Shown here: in pieces, positions 50,701 through 64,000 of the stretch
Layout of the letters: each line of letters begins with the position of its first letter
How positions within the stretch are numbered: the stretch's first letter is position 1
Source of the DNA: Luscinia megarhynchos
Lineage: Eukaryota; Chordata; Aves; Passeriformes; Turdidae
Assembly (NCBI GenBank): GCA_034336665.1
Contig: CM067576.1
Location: 15,119,385-15,183,384 of the forward strand
Direction of reading: 5' to 3'
DNA: 64,000 nucleotides
Notes under the pieces: model-generated
The model's database searches: none
Seen by the model: the letters and a program-made list of their open reading frames with translations, nothing else
What the model was told of the DNA's origin: nothing
Made by a program: the position numbers and the translations under genes

Positions 50701-53700
50701 ACCTCTCCAACCTCACACTTATGATTCAAGACACACTTTCTGACATATATCCGTGATTTCTCCTCCAAACCATATTAAAAACAGCTTCCAGATAGATTTC
50801 TGATTACCTTATTTTTAATTTAGACACATTTGAAACAACATCAACAAGAAATCTTTTGCTCATTCTCTCCTTTTTTCCTTCAGATTGACTTTCTTGTTAT
50901 TAGTTTTTTGTTTTTCTTGTTCTCACTTCACACTATACTGCAGGTTTGTGTCTCTCAAAGCCAGAGAGAAATTGATACTGAGTCGTGCTGAGAATGCATT
51001 GTAGTTACCAAGGAAATGGTTTCCCAAGCAACAGTAACCACATGAAATTTGACATAATTTCTTCCCCTGTATCATGTTTGCTGCTTTGCAGGAGGCAGTG
51101 GGTGGGCAGCATAAGTGATCTCATTGTTAACTTTGCTTTTTGAAGCAGATATGGTCATATTTTTTCTTTATTTGTTTAAGAAAGACAACTTCAGTTGGAG
51201 TTGAATGCTTGGTTTTGTGTCTGCATTGTTTTTGTTTCTTTTGGGTTTTTTGCTTGTTTATTGTTTGTTTGTTTTAATTTATTTTCCTGCTAGCAGACAG
51301 GTTGTGGGTATGCCAGATAATCCTGCAGCATGTGGGCAGATGCTAGGGGCAACATTCTCAGCTGTTAGTCAGTGATGATATTTACCATTCAAGAAAACCA
51401 TGCCAGCACCTTGGTTTGCTCCAGCAAATTGGATGAGACACTTGCCAGCTTGATGGTTTCAAAAAGTGTAGAAAATACACACACGTTCAGAATTAGTGGA
51501 AGGCTGTGAACTAAGGGAAACACAGGGAAAGAAGTCCCAACTCCTCTATGATGGGGCAAAAAAAAAAAAAGACTGTGTGACAGCTGGGCCTCAGTCAAAT
51601 AAGATTTTCAATAATTTTTCTTAAATTCAGCAGTGTCTCTTAATATCCACTTCACATGTACGGTGAAACCTTAAAAAAGAAAATGTGGTGGTGTTTACAT
51701 GGGCAGAATCCCAAAGGAAGGTGTGTATTTGAAGCAAGAATTATATTACTGTAATACTTTGCATTCATGTTGTGCTAGTTTCCTTAAATGTTTTCTGAAA
51801 AGTTAGATTTCTGCTTTGTCTAGGATAAAAAGACTGGGTTTAACTGTCTGTCTTAAAAATCAAATTTTTAATTCTCTTATCTTCTGGCTTGCAGATCACT
51901 ATGGATAAGGAAATGTTTGAGCTACAAAAGCTTTTAAAGTGTATGAAAAAAACATTAAGTACATTATGAAAACATTGAGGACCATGTATCTTAGCCAGTT
52001 CTTTCATACCCAGCTCTAATGAACCTGCTATTTACCCATAATTATAAGGCTCCAAGTAGAGACAGTGGAGTGAATGAGCAAGGAGATATTAGAGTCTTGG
52101 CTCTGGATCAGCCTTACCAGGCACAAGATGGCTCATAAAAGCTTTTATTCTACTCCATCATTAATTTTTTCTACCTTCCTGAACCTCATATAAAGAAACC
52201 TTTTACTTTGACTTTTTATCCTGTCTCTCAACCCTTCTTCAAGATCCAGAATTAACTTAGCTAAGTATCATGTTCTTTTCAGATAAAGCTGCCTCTAATG
52301 AGCAAGTTTCTCATTTTACCAGGAAAAACTGCACTGGGGACAGACCTGGTCAGGGTCTACATTCAGTTTCAGTTTGTGAAAGTATGTAAAAAATAATTTC
52401 AGCTTTAGTGGATAAAATGTTTGAGTCCTAGTGCTAGAACATTGGCCTTGTTTTTATAATTTATGCTAATTTGGAACTGTACATTTCATATTTAGATTAT
52501 TTAGTGCTCCTCACAATAGATATAGTGTTTTACAGAACAAGCCCTTATGATTACTGTATTTATTGTTCATTTTTTAAAATGTTAAAAAGTGAGAAATATG
52601 TAAACACAATGCATTTCATTAAATAAAGCAATAAACACAATTTCCAGGAATAATTGTTTACAATTAGTCTTCAAATAACTAAACATTTTCTCCATAGACT
52701 TCCATTTCTTTCATCTTGGATTGGTGAAACTTTGCTGTCTCAGAGAAAGCACATAATCTGATTTTGATATACTCAGTATTTACTGAGATACCATGAATTG
52801 TCATTGGCTGAGATTTGAGGTTTTTCTTTTTAACAGAAATTCACAAAGTTACTGTAAGTAGCTGTTAAATTCAGGCACCAGTTGAGATTCTTTGTATAAA
52901 ACACATAAGATAAAGTTAAATTAAATGAAACTGAATCCACCTGAATCTATCTGTCCAGTCTAACAACTACATTTGACAAGAGAATTTAAGAGAGAAAATT
53001 GAAGTGACATATTAGACAGGAAGACACTGTCTCAACCACTATTTCACCTTTTGTCCTAAAACCTTCAAGGGAGACCAGACCATTGATAAGAACTTCCTGC
53101 TGCTGATATTATTGCTGCAACTAAAATCCTCATAAAGAGTTTTTGGCATTTACTATAATATTCATCTGAAAAATCAAGAGGATCTGTAGAGCACTAAGAT
53201 CTCACTGAAACTGACCATAAAAGAAAAAAATACTTAAGTGAACACAAAGTTAGAATATATTGTAGAGAAAAATTACACCTTATTTAAATATAAAGGGAAA
53301 AAATGGATTTGGAGAGAGGGAAGTATAGGACTAATTTATTTAAATTGAGTAATATTTATCATATTTATGATGGTACTTTGCACTGAGAGATTTATTTTAC
53401 ACTGAGCTATTTTATTACACCAATAAATGGATATTGTTGCCAAGAAGAGCAATTCTCATGGTAAATAATTTATAAATCATAGTAGATAATATGTAAACAT
53501 GACTTATTTTATGAATTTGAGTTACCCTACATTTAAATACAATATGGAACTTGTCCTCTGTATCCAGATTAAAAAGTCTGGATGTAGAGTACAAAGTACT
53601 CATTTGGCAATTATGAATGTTCTCATTTAAAAGCAAATACCTGATAAAAAACATTCAAAACCTTTTAAAATCATAGTATTTTTTTACTCTACAAAAATAA

Positions 53701-56075
53701 AGATTATATAAAAGGACTAAAGTTGCTGTGGATAGGAGTACAATGCATTTTCTGACACATAAGGTGAGTCCCTTCTCTGAGCCCTATGAACTCCCCACTC
53801 CCTTTCTGTTCTCTCTCATCATACCTGATTTCCACAGATTCAGAGTTTTGGTCCCTGGGATGTCTTAACATTATGATTTTTGTCAGACATGGTGGCCATA
53901 ACAGCTGGTTAACTGCACACAGCTGTACAGAAATGTCCTGTTTCTATGTGAAGGTTTATCTTTGTTCTTAGCTTACTCCTTTTTTGCTTTCTCCCAAATA
54001 ATTACCTCTGATTTAGCTCTAGAATTCTAGATAGCATCTGGCAAGCAGAAAGCCCAAGCCCTATGTGCTGTTTATCATAAAAAGGTAAATAACACACAGT
54101 TCCTAAAGGAAAATAAGCTGCATCTTCAGATGTGTGATAGTGTGATCTCACATCCTGCAGACAGATTACACCTGTTTACAGTTTTATCTGCTCTTATTAT
54201 TATTTGTGAATTAGGCCAAAGTGACTTGATTAGGGTTTTTTTAATAAAGAGTTTTTTAAGGCACAGGGATTGAGTTAAAATATTAGCATAAGACTTAAAT
54301 AACTACTGTCATTTATTTATATTTGACAACAGGAATTAATACAAATTATGTTAATACAGGGCAACATATCCATTTAAATTTGTGAATGACTTGGTATGAA
54401 ATTCCATTTTTGTAACTGCTTTTGTTTATTGATTTCAGAATCGCGTGAAATGTTTTGGCATATGCAGCTCTACTCTTTTTTGTAAGTTTATATTTCTTAA
54501 TGAGATTACTTTTCATGGTTTTTGAAATGTTTTGTCACAAAGTGGTCATTTAATTCTTGCATTTTAATTGTAACAGGCCATTATTGCTGCTGATTTATAA
54601 TATATTATCCTCTTACAAGCAAATTTAATCACAGGAGCTTTAGTTCCCTTTAATCTTTATTACTATTGTGCAGAGAAAACTCTGCCACATGTATTATTTA
54701 GCAAACAACTGAGTATTTTCAAAAAATACAACAATTCCTGAAAATCAACAAATTTATTTTTTTTTTAAGTGGGAGTATCTTACAAACAGCTGAATGGCTA
54801 AAGAAAAAAGCCTAGAAAAAAAACGTGGATCTCTTCATACACCAACATCAGACAGTAATTAGACAATTTGGAGTTGTGCTTACATTGTAAAAGAATAAAG
54901 GTAGAAATTTACTTGAATAATTTATCTCTGCTTTTATGTCTAGGCATTCTTACCCCACTAATATTTCAGGTATTCCACCTTGAGGTGGTAAATTTAAGCC
55001 AGTTGTCATATCACACCTTGTCAGCTGGACTGCCCGTGTTTGATCCTGAGAAGTGTGAATTCTGCATTCCTGTTTAGGAGGCAAACATTGAATAGATGTT
55101 ACATAGGTTACATCCGAAACATTTTAGTTTACAGATTTACAGTTTCAGAAACCTGTTTTTTTAAGGTTGAGCATTAAAATAAACAATGTGTCAGCACAGA
55201 GCAAATTGATTCCAAACACTGAACCAGAGAAATGAACAAATTCTAATTGAATTCTAAATTCAAATGAGAAACAGCTTCATTTAATAACCAAACACTTGAA
55301 TTACTAAAAATGTCATAGATATCTGTACCAAGAAAATCTTATGCCTTGAAAACAAACAGTGGAAAAAGTAAATGCTGTTAATATAAGCAGTGTGTTTTCA
55401 AGATAACATGAAAATAGAATATTTAATAGAAATACATATACAGCCCTAGTTTCTTGAAGAGATTTATCTTGCAGAACAAATAATTTAATTATAGTGACAA
55501 AGCTTGCAACTGAAACAGATGAAGAACGATTTTTTTCCTAGAGGTAAGTAGGAATGTTTTGATTGTACATTTTTTCAATAAGGAAAAGTTTATAAAAACT
55601 GAAACATTCTACTGGAATACACTTTTTGTCTTATTTTTACAAAGAGCCATTCTCCTGTTCTGAAGATAATTTCTGTTCAGCCAAGAAACTGATTCTGAGC
55701 AAAACAAAGGATTTTCTTACCTGCAGTCTTTGTAGTGCCTGTGAAAGGAAAAATATCTTCAAAGTTCCTGCTTTCAATACAGAAGATTGAAAACCGCAAT
55801 GCAGGTTCCCTACAGCCTACGTGAACATCCAGATAGTAACTACAAATGTAATTTTGCTCTTTTCTTTCTCTTCTGCCCTCTTTCCTTTGTCAGGAAAAGC
55901 TTTGAGAGTGCTTTAGTTTGCTGTAATATACAGTGGGAATATTCTGAAATTTCAAATGTCTGTAACAATACAATTCCTGCCCTGCTTCCTCCTGCACAGT
56001 ATAATCTTCAGCTCTTTGCTTTCCATAGTTCACTCCAACCAGATCAATATCAATAACTGATAATAGTTTTTTTCC
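47748..56075. other. Intergenic stretch, no recognised gene
   Basis: AT-rich sequence in which I recognise no gene, RNA gene or repeat family. There is T/G-rich low complexity near 51220-51285 and a T run near 48438. Open frames are all short (none above 100 codons) and lack recognisable motifs. Confidence 0.65.
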
Positions 56076-56190
56076 TGTAGTGGGTTGACCCTGGCTGGAT
56101 GTCAGACACCCACCAAAGTGTCTCTGTCATTGGCCTCCACAGCTGGACAGGAAGGGGAAAATATAACCAAGGCCTTCATCATATATGTGG
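56076..56190 (+). mobile_element. LTR start fragment of an avian endogenous retrovirus
   Basis: TGTAGTGGGTTGACCCTGGC, TGGATGTCAGACACCCACCA and CAGCTGGACAGGAAGGGGAA, then AATATAACCAAGGC, closely resemble the beginning of an abundant bird LTR family as I remember it (TG(T)AGTGGGTTGACCCTGGCTGG start). Only about 110 bp can be matched; the rest of the LTR is missing or too diverged. No coding sequence is attached. Orientation is given by the TG start. Confidence 0.6.
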
Positions 56191-58996
56191 ACCACAAGGC
56201 TAAAACAGATTAGGATGAAACACAGATTAGGATGGTTTAGAAGTTTGAAAACATAAGAAATTACTCCATAAATTACATGATCTGGATTTGAAGGACTGAT
56301 TATCTGAAATACATCATGTACAATTTCTTGGATTCATATTATTTCACCATCAACCTTTGTGTTTAGTTTCAGTGCAGGCACTTACCCATCTCCTTTAATC
56401 CTGGGATATGTGATACTGGGCTGCCTGTCAGTATTGGGGGACTTCAGACTTATCTGATATGAAATGTTAAATGGCATCACAAAAGCAATAAGAATGGAAA
56501 AGACTGCAACACCAGACACAGGAACCTTGACTCTTGATTGCATTCTAAAATGTAGGGTCTCTCCCAGGTTACCCATGTGTGCTACTGAATGCAGTGTAGG
56601 AGCTAAATTCCCCAGCAAAGTAATTTAGATGTAGGCTTGGCTTTGAGGGTTCATTGGACATGTAGGAAATTTGTGACAGATTGTTGTAGTTCATTCACAT
56701 GCTTTTCTGAAAGATTATTGAGTACTATTACCCACTGGAAAGGAGTCTTTTTCATTAGTGGTTTTAAGTTGATGTTTTATTAAGGAATTAAATACAGTGC
56801 TTCAATTTCTGCAGTTTTACACAGATCTTCCAACAAGTTTTAGCATGAAACAACAGGGGTTTGGTCAATTGTACACAACAATTCAAAAGCATGTATTCAA
56901 ATATTCTGTCTTTCACTTATTTCTAGTCATTTATATTGCTGAGGACATAAGCAAAACATTTACTAAAATAACATAAAAATTTGTATACACAGAACATGCA
57001 CTAAAGCTATAAAAATATATTAATTTCATCTTACAAGATTAGCATGTAGGGAACCCAATGTATTCACCCAATGGATGTTTGTCCTATGAACTGAAATTAC
57101 TGATGGCAGTAATGGCTCTGATAGGTGCTCATTAGCACTAAATGAGTAAAGGAGCAGCACAGCTAATGCTATGCTAGTGCTCAGAGCCAGAAGTGTCAGG
57201 AACCTTGGCTTCTGTGCAGACTCCAAAGAATTTCTTTCCACAGCCAAAGGCTTTCCTGCTTTCTCTTGCATAAGTTTTGTCCAGCTTATTCTGGTTCTGG
57301 AATATCTTCTCCACCTCAGCTTGTCTTGCTTCATTTTCTTCACCCATTTACTTATGGGCTCTGTTTCTTAGGTTTATTGACTCCTTTGCAGAATCACTGT
57401 TCAGGTCATGGTGTGCTGAGCCTACCAGTTTTTCTTTCTTCATAGTATTTCATTATATTCTTTTTGGTGGCCTATGCATTATGTGTCTTCCCTCCTTTCC
57501 ATATCACAGCACTTCCCTCTCCATCACTGTATTTCACTGCTGGCTCCTTCCCTGTTTTCTCAGAGCAGCAACTTTCATTCCTCTGGGCCTGTCTTGGACT
57601 GTATTTTGTGTGTGGGCTGCACAATGAGCATCTGGCCTTGTTCCCTTCAGTGCACTGGAATTTCAGACCAAAATAGAAGCACGACTCTGTGCAAATTCAG
57701 AGCAAGACAGGGCACAGGCATCAGTCAGCACTTGGCACTCGGGGAGATGCTGCCTGCCTGGGGAGCATGAATCATAGAAAATTTAACTGCTGTGCAGCAC
57801 TTAGGGAGATAGGGAGAGGAGAAAAACTCCTCACCACTGAAAAATGAGAGATGAAGATCTGATTGGGTTGAATTATTGTTTGAACATAGTTTCCTTCCCT
57901 CTGATTCAAATTCATAGATAAATTCGTCATATTGAAGATCACTGATAGAAAATACTAACAGTGAATATATTACAGAGAGAATTACAGTGAATGAGTGCAA
58001 ACCCAAGTACATTTCAAAGTTTCATCTTGTATTGAAAGATTTTAAAACTTTGAATCCCAACAGGACTCAATTTATTTGTCATTCCCATTAAGCTGTGTTC
58101 TCTGTTTGAAAGTCTGTGAGGTGCTTAGAGCAAGGTCATCAGAGCTGAGACTGAGATTGTAAAAAAATGTTACAACCTTTTAACTTTTTTTAATGTTGAA
58201 AATATTTTGCTCTATACTTTTCTTAAAGAAACATACTCTATGATTACTTGGGTATCACTGGAGGGAAAACATGATTTCCAACTTTAAATTTATCATGGAG
58301 GAAATGTAAGGGACAGAATAGCTAGCGCCTTTCTAAAAATTCTATTTCTGACTGAATCCTAATTGATTTTATTATTTTATTATTACTTGACTGAAGGCTA
58401 TTGCTTTCATTGATAATTTTTATTATTACATTAAAAATTTGTCCTCAGTTTCTTTCTTCTACTACTCAGTTAACCCTGAAACAAATTGATCTCATTGCCA
58501 TAGATGCACAGTGAAAAACTATCTTCCCAGTTCTTCATAGACTGTAAAATGTTTGAAAGGATTAATTAATTTTTAAAGTCCTCTGAAAGTATACATGTAA
58601 TTCAAGGTATGTTAGAATTGATTTTGGAATATTATGAACTCCCATAAATTTTTACAGATTTTTAAGTGTCAGTGCTATTTTTTTTCAGATGCAGTGGAAA
58701 ACCTCTCTGATGTATTCCTGCTAACTGTAGTATTTTCTAAGATTACTGAACTAGCTTGTGTTACAAGGCTAAATGCATGTCTGATTTTTCTTCCTCTAGA
58801 TCTGCTCCTAAGGTACCTGTGTAAATGCAATTTCACAGCCTTTCCACCATGGGCCATCCCCAGGGCTGCTGTTTCCTGGCTGCCAGCCACCCCCACACAT
58901 GTGCCTGCAGCTTTTGTAATTCTTTCATTTGGGGTCCTGTCACCTGTTAATTAAGAAGCAAAAGAATCTTCTTTAAAACTCATGTAAATACATTAA

Positions 58997-59057
58997 GATT
59001 TGATTTGATTTGATTTGATTTGATTTGATTTGATTTGATTTGATTTGATTTGATTTG
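58997..59057 (+). repeat. (GATTT)n pentanucleotide microsatellite, 12 copies
   Basis: Twelve uninterrupted GATTT units plus one further base in AT-rich intergenic DNA. Perfect copies suggest a young or polymorphic tract. Confidence 0.98.
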
Positions 59058-59511
59058 GAACTCAGTTGATTTCCAAATGTGTGAATAATAGAAAGAATTT
59101 TTCTTCTTTGCAAGCATGTAAAAATGTATTTTGATAAAGTAGCTTATAGGCATGGTTAAGTCACTTGAGAGATTGGCATACCCTGATGGTAACTAGGTCT
59201 GACCTAATTTCTGAGATCCCTTCTGAGGCTGCCTTTGTCTCAGGCTACTCACTGGCTTGAGCAGCAAACCCTTCTGCAGCAGGTTCTGACTTTGTACTTA
59301 TGTATCCCAGGATGTGGGCCTTCCTGTCTATGGAGAAGATCCAAAAATGTAACCAAGGCATTTTCTGACAGCTACACCTACACAGAGGAAAGTGATTCTG
59401 TGAGGTGCATCACCCTGCCTGTGGAATACTGCAAATCTGGCTTTACTTGGAAATAAAAGACTTGTGTTGTTAATAGGGGAGAACTTCTGAAGATTGTCCT
59501 AGAGGACTTTG

Positions 59512-59567
59512 TGATTAGATGATCTTGACGGTCTCTTCAACCCAAACTCTTCTATGATTCCATGATT
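59512..59567 (+). mobile_element. CR1 LINE terminal fragment
   Basis: ATTAGATGATCTTGACGGTC, then TCTTCAACCCAAACTCTTCT and ATGATTCCATGATTG, matches the extreme 3' end of CR1, including the ATTCTATGATTC-type octamer repeats. The upstream part is not recognisable as CR1, so it is very short or strongly diverged. Confidence 0.85.
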
Positions 59568-62500
59568 GTCTCTTGGGGCCACACTTTACCAGTGGGGTGC
59601 AATCTGTTGGCTGTATGGCCACAGCCCTGAGGCTGTCCTACCCAGCCCTGGCACTGTCCCCACACAGCCCTGGAGTCTTTTCCCTCCAGTACTGAACAGT
59701 AATGAACTACTTCTGTCCAGCAAGAGATCATGGAAACAAGTGGCCAAAAAGTCCATGCCTTTCTATGTTCAGAATTTATTTTAAATTATTTTGAACCCAT
59801 CTCTGTGGTTGCCTTAATATGTTAAAGCTGTGCATCTGATTAGACTTCCACAAGTAAAAGTATGGATAGAACCACGATCTCTTGGATTTGTAACTATACA
59901 TAATACCTGCTTCTAAGTCTGTGCATGTTTGATTTTGTATAACCAAAGTTTTATTTCTTTCTGCTATGAATGACAAAATTAATTGTTGTTCTACTTATAT
60001 ACTCAAAGAACTAATGATACCAGTGTATGATACTAACCTCAGTCTTAAAGCTCTCACTCCCCACAGATGTTTAGGAACTTCCTTCACTGGCAGTAGCTGA
60101 TAGAATATAATATTTTATAATATTGGATTCACTGTTGCAATAAACATCTCATTTAAAACAGTAATAGCAGACTTATTTTAAGCAGCCCTAATCTTCCTTA
60201 GCTGTAACAAATCATTTAGAATTATTCACTGTAAAGTATATAGGTGAGATGTTAATAGAGAACCTGTTAGCCCAAAATGCTGTTTTAATCAAGAATTTGA
60301 AATTCAGACTAGAGTAGAATTTGATACTATAATAACACCTTTCATACCGAAGGCATTCTAAAGCAATTTCTGTAATGAGCTAGATAGTGTGGGTCCTCTG
60401 ACTGTGTTGGGAATACAAATGTCAATAGCCACAATTTGTTCAACAAAAGCTTTCTTACACAGGCATTAGAGTATGGAAATATGCTGGATTAAATACCCAA
60501 GTTAGTTTGCTGCATTTTCAGCAGTCATTTCCAGGGATTCATCTCCCCCAACACCTCAAGCCTCAAAACCAATACACACACATTCAACTTCACTGTAAAA
60601 AAGGTAGGAAAACAAGCAGTGGCACAGCTAAAATCCAAAAACAATCAAAACAGGGAAAAATCAAAAGGAGTAAGGTGCATAAAATCTTTCCAGGGTCTCA
60701 TTACTTCCAAGTTAGTGAGTGGATTGTAGCCAAAAGTGTCAGAAAGTGGTCAAAAACTATTCTTATTTTAAGAAAAGGAGAAATAAAAGATTATGCATTC
60801 TAGTACATGGAAATAACTATGGTAAAGATTTACATGATTAATTACACCGGGGAATAGGAGAGAAAAACAATAAATCCTTCCCCATTTATTAGCTGATGCA
60901 TTGGATTTTTTGTGTATTAGCACCTTGTAGCAGTTCTTGGGCAAAGAAGTCTCTAAACTTCTGATGGATGCATTGCTAGAAAACATCCTCATTGTTGAGG
61001 TACAAGTCTGTAGAGCAGAGAGCAATATCTTCATATACTGTACAAATCTGCATTAGCTTCACTAGGGAAAATAATTAGAATATCTAAAGTAAGAAAAGTC
61101 TCTGTTAAATACAAAGTGGAAAGCTAAAGAATATGCAATTTCATTGATTGAAAGCTGAACTCAATTTTAAAAAGCAATTGTTATTACAAAATACTCAGAA
61201 AATCTGATATTATTTAATAATAGAGACAGGAATATGTAAATGTTTTAAATTTTTTATTTGTAAAGAACTAGAAATCTAATCTTTGGCCACTAGAACAATT
61301 ATTTTCTATTCTAAAGACCAAAGATTTCATTTTTGTGACATATGCCAATAACTGAAGCATGGATTTGAGCAGACCAGTTCTTTGGATAAAATAGGATAAA
61401 CCAGGCTGACTTCTAAACAAAAGTATGTGAAATAGCTACAGAAGTATAACTTTTTCTGTACAGGATGGTGGAAAACTGTTTCCTGTTTTGACAAATACTT
61501 CTGTCAACAGTTCAAGCAAATATCTGGAGCAATTAATCTTTAGTTGGAAGAACAGATACAATATTTCTTCGTTTCCAAGTATACCAAATGTTCACATTGA
61601 ATTCCTTCTGCAGGGAAAAGTGTAATGAGTTTCAGATAACTGATGTGGATGTGTTCAATGTCACTGTGAACTTATCACTGACAGACATAGAAATTCAAAT
61701 GTATGTTTCTTCTGTGGCAGTTTTATTGAGCAAAACATTTAACTTCAGATAGAATTTCTTTGAATGCTTGGCTTTGATGACTATCAAATCAAACAACATA
61801 TCTGAAAGGCATTTTTGTGCATCTTGTACATTTTAAATGTCTCCTATTCTGTTAGCTAGCTCACTTGAAGAAGTGACTAATGTGTACCTTAACATGTTCT
61901 GCAGTTCTGCTGTCCAGATGAACAAGGTGAAAAGAATGACATTTTAGATTTAAAAGTTTTAAAGAAGAAAATGTCCAGTGGGAGTTATTTTCCAGCCTGC
62001 AGATGTAAAAGACAAACCAATGGAAGCTTCAAGTCTTTTTAGAGAATATTGCTTCCCTGCATATCAAAATATTGTACATGGCAGAGACCAGCATACTACA
62101 GTGAAACAATCACCTGGAAGCAAAAGGAGATCTGATCTTTGAGTAAAAATATGAAAAATTAATGTTGAATTCATTATTCTGGAATTCCTGATTGCTTAAC
62201 ACCACTTTGAATGGACTAGAACACCCTTTGTCCATTAGCTACATGAAATGCCTTGCTACACTTGAAAGTTCTGAAATGTTTGTAGTGGAGCATGAGCAAG
62301 AAAATGTCATATTCCCAAAGAAAAAACCCTAAGTTACTAAACATTCATGTTTTCCCCTTTTAATTTTATGACTTCATAAAATTTATGGGGGATTTTTTCG
62401 GAATTTTTTTGAAATTACTTACCTCTACTTATACTGTTCTGATTACCTTTTGTGTTTTAAGTAATTTGAAACATATTTGAGCTGGCTGTCTGACTGACAT

Positions 62501-64000
62501 CCTATAAGCACATGCTCTTTAAAATATATGGGTTTTTCCAATTGATTCTGCTTGTTCTAATTAATCATTTTTTCCAAATGCACAAGTATGAATGCATTTA
62601 TGTATTGAGGGACAGAGGATTGATAAGCACTGATTAATTTCTCAGAATGGCATTAAATATATCAAAAGCTGCCATGCTCAATATGAAATAATTTCCTCAG
62701 TATTTACCTTTTATGTAAGTAGTTCTTAAACATGCAGTCCATTACTGCCTGCCTTATTTGTATTTGCCATGTTCCAGGGCTATTCCCTTATCAGCATAAA
62801 ACCTTCTGCAGTTGTACTGCTTGCAGTAAATTACTTCTGTTTTTTCTTTTGTTCTCAAGGTTGTCCTAATCTCTCAAGAACACTTAGGGATAGTAAGGCT
62901 ATGAAGAAACAGAGAATGACAACTGAAGTTACAATTCAACTTAGTAAGTTTGAGATTTTAACATAGAAGACTATAGAAAAGATATGGAGATACTGCACTA
63001 TCATCCAAGAAAATCTTGCTCTCACTTGCACTCTCAGCTGTGAGTAAAGCACTGCATAATGGTGACACAGAAAATGTTAATAATTTTAAGGCAACCACAT
63101 GTCTAGTTTTCAAGAATAATTCCTGAATTTGAACACTGTTGGTCTGGGGGAGAGAGAAAGATAGATATGCATTTTCTCTGATCAAATTATAAACATTTAA
63201 AGCTGTCTGTTCTTCAGTTCAGAAAGTGATTGGGTGTGACTGGTTCAGTTTTATTAATTTGGCATTTAGATGTCTGAGTCAAGCCAGATCAGTCCCTCAC
63301 TGTGTGTCTAACTAATGTAGCTCAAGCAGGCTACAGAGAGTTCAGCCTTTCCTCATAGTCCATACAGAGGCAATATATTAAAAAATACTACTCAAAAATA
63401 TCTCCTTTGCATTGGTATAAATAATTTTAAACCCACAAAGTATTTATAATTGATTCAGTATGGAAAAGAACTAAACTAAGGAGACTTTGGATACGATGGC
63501 TACAGGTCAGACTAAGTATATTTATCCTTAAAAATACAGGAAATCACATAAAGAAGTTATAACAGACAATTAGTATTTAAAATATTTTAAGTATTTAATC
63601 AGTATTTAAATTTTTCCAAATAATTTCCAACTTTTGACATACTCCTGCATGTACTGTAGTTTACAATGTCACAGCTAAATTTCAGGTCAGTCATGACATT
63701 TCTGTGAGAATTTTCTGAATGATACTGATTTTAAAATGTCATTATTTCAGAGGTTTTGCCAAGTATATCCATCATCAGTTTAATCCCATTGTATCATTTC
63801 TTTAGCTCTCAGAATGCTGAGCACTTATTTCAAACAGATTCATAAAACTTTTGACACTTTATTAAATTTCATTGCTGGCGCAAATTATTTATTCCTTCTC
63901 ATCTCAAAAACTGAAATAATATTAAGGGCTGCTTTAGATGTTTTCACTGATATAAGCAGTGCTTTTAAGGTACTTTTTAACTCAAAAGAGTATTTTTTTG

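Larger units (their letters stand above)
56191..64000. other. Intergenic stretch, no proven gene
   Basis: Mostly AT-rich. Contains a minus-strand frame with a hydrophobic segment (57026-57343, see findings), the (GATTT)n tract (58997-59057) and a CR1 tail (59512-59567) with GC-richer flank up to about 59700. From 59784 to the end I see nothing beyond AT-rich unique sequence and short chance frames. Confidence 0.65.

Noticed and set aside
57277..57770. Several overlapping + frames (up to 116 codons)
   Set aside because: Three overlapping frames with Phe/Ser/Cys-rich content and no motif indicate a stop-poor pyrimidine-rich region rather than a gene.

Overview
The window is vertebrate nuclear DNA, AT-rich with long introns, and almost certainly from a bird. 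Chicken-repeat-1 (CR1) LINE fragments with typical 3' ends are scattered through it, and several LTR fragments resemble bird endogenous retrovirus LTRs. The only gene I can support is the 3' half of the GABA-A receptor beta-2 subunit gene (GABRB2), on the + strand. Four exons with GT-AG borders encode mature residues 157-450: the end of the extracellular domain (loops B and C of the GABA site), TM1 to TM4, the large cytoplasmic loop and the C-terminus. The reading frame is intact from 7904 to the stop at 29165-29167.

Layout: 1-7903 is intron, with a sense-oriented LTR fragment near 2.8-3.1 kb. Exons are at 7904-8041, 9195-9347, 11658-11902 and 28820-29167. The third intron of the window (16.9 kb) holds an antisense CR1, an ancient CR1-type tail and a (TTCCC)n tract of about 390 bp. 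Its complement is the AAGGG motif known from human RFC1 repeat expansions. A long 3'UTR probably runs from 29168 to about 34925, ending after an AATAAA (34903-34908) followed by a GT-rich stretch. It carries several Pumilio-type octamers and a TG/TA hairpin.

From about 34.9 kb to 64 kb I find no credible gene. This gene-poor stretch has short CR1 tails, a candidate 502-bp LTR with matching termini next to a GC-rich block (46.7-47.7 kb), another LTR fragment (56.1 kb), simple repeats and one patch that looks like a conserved regulatory element (about 40.2-40.4 kb).

I found no convincing new biological system. The observations most worth checking are a palindromic pair of opposed splice donors at 16851-16863 beside an open antisense exon-like segment, the pentanucleotide tract, the CpG-dense patch inside the last exon, a beta-3-like loop C in a beta-2 subunit, and the LTR plus GC block. 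All database-dependent statements are from memory and unverified.
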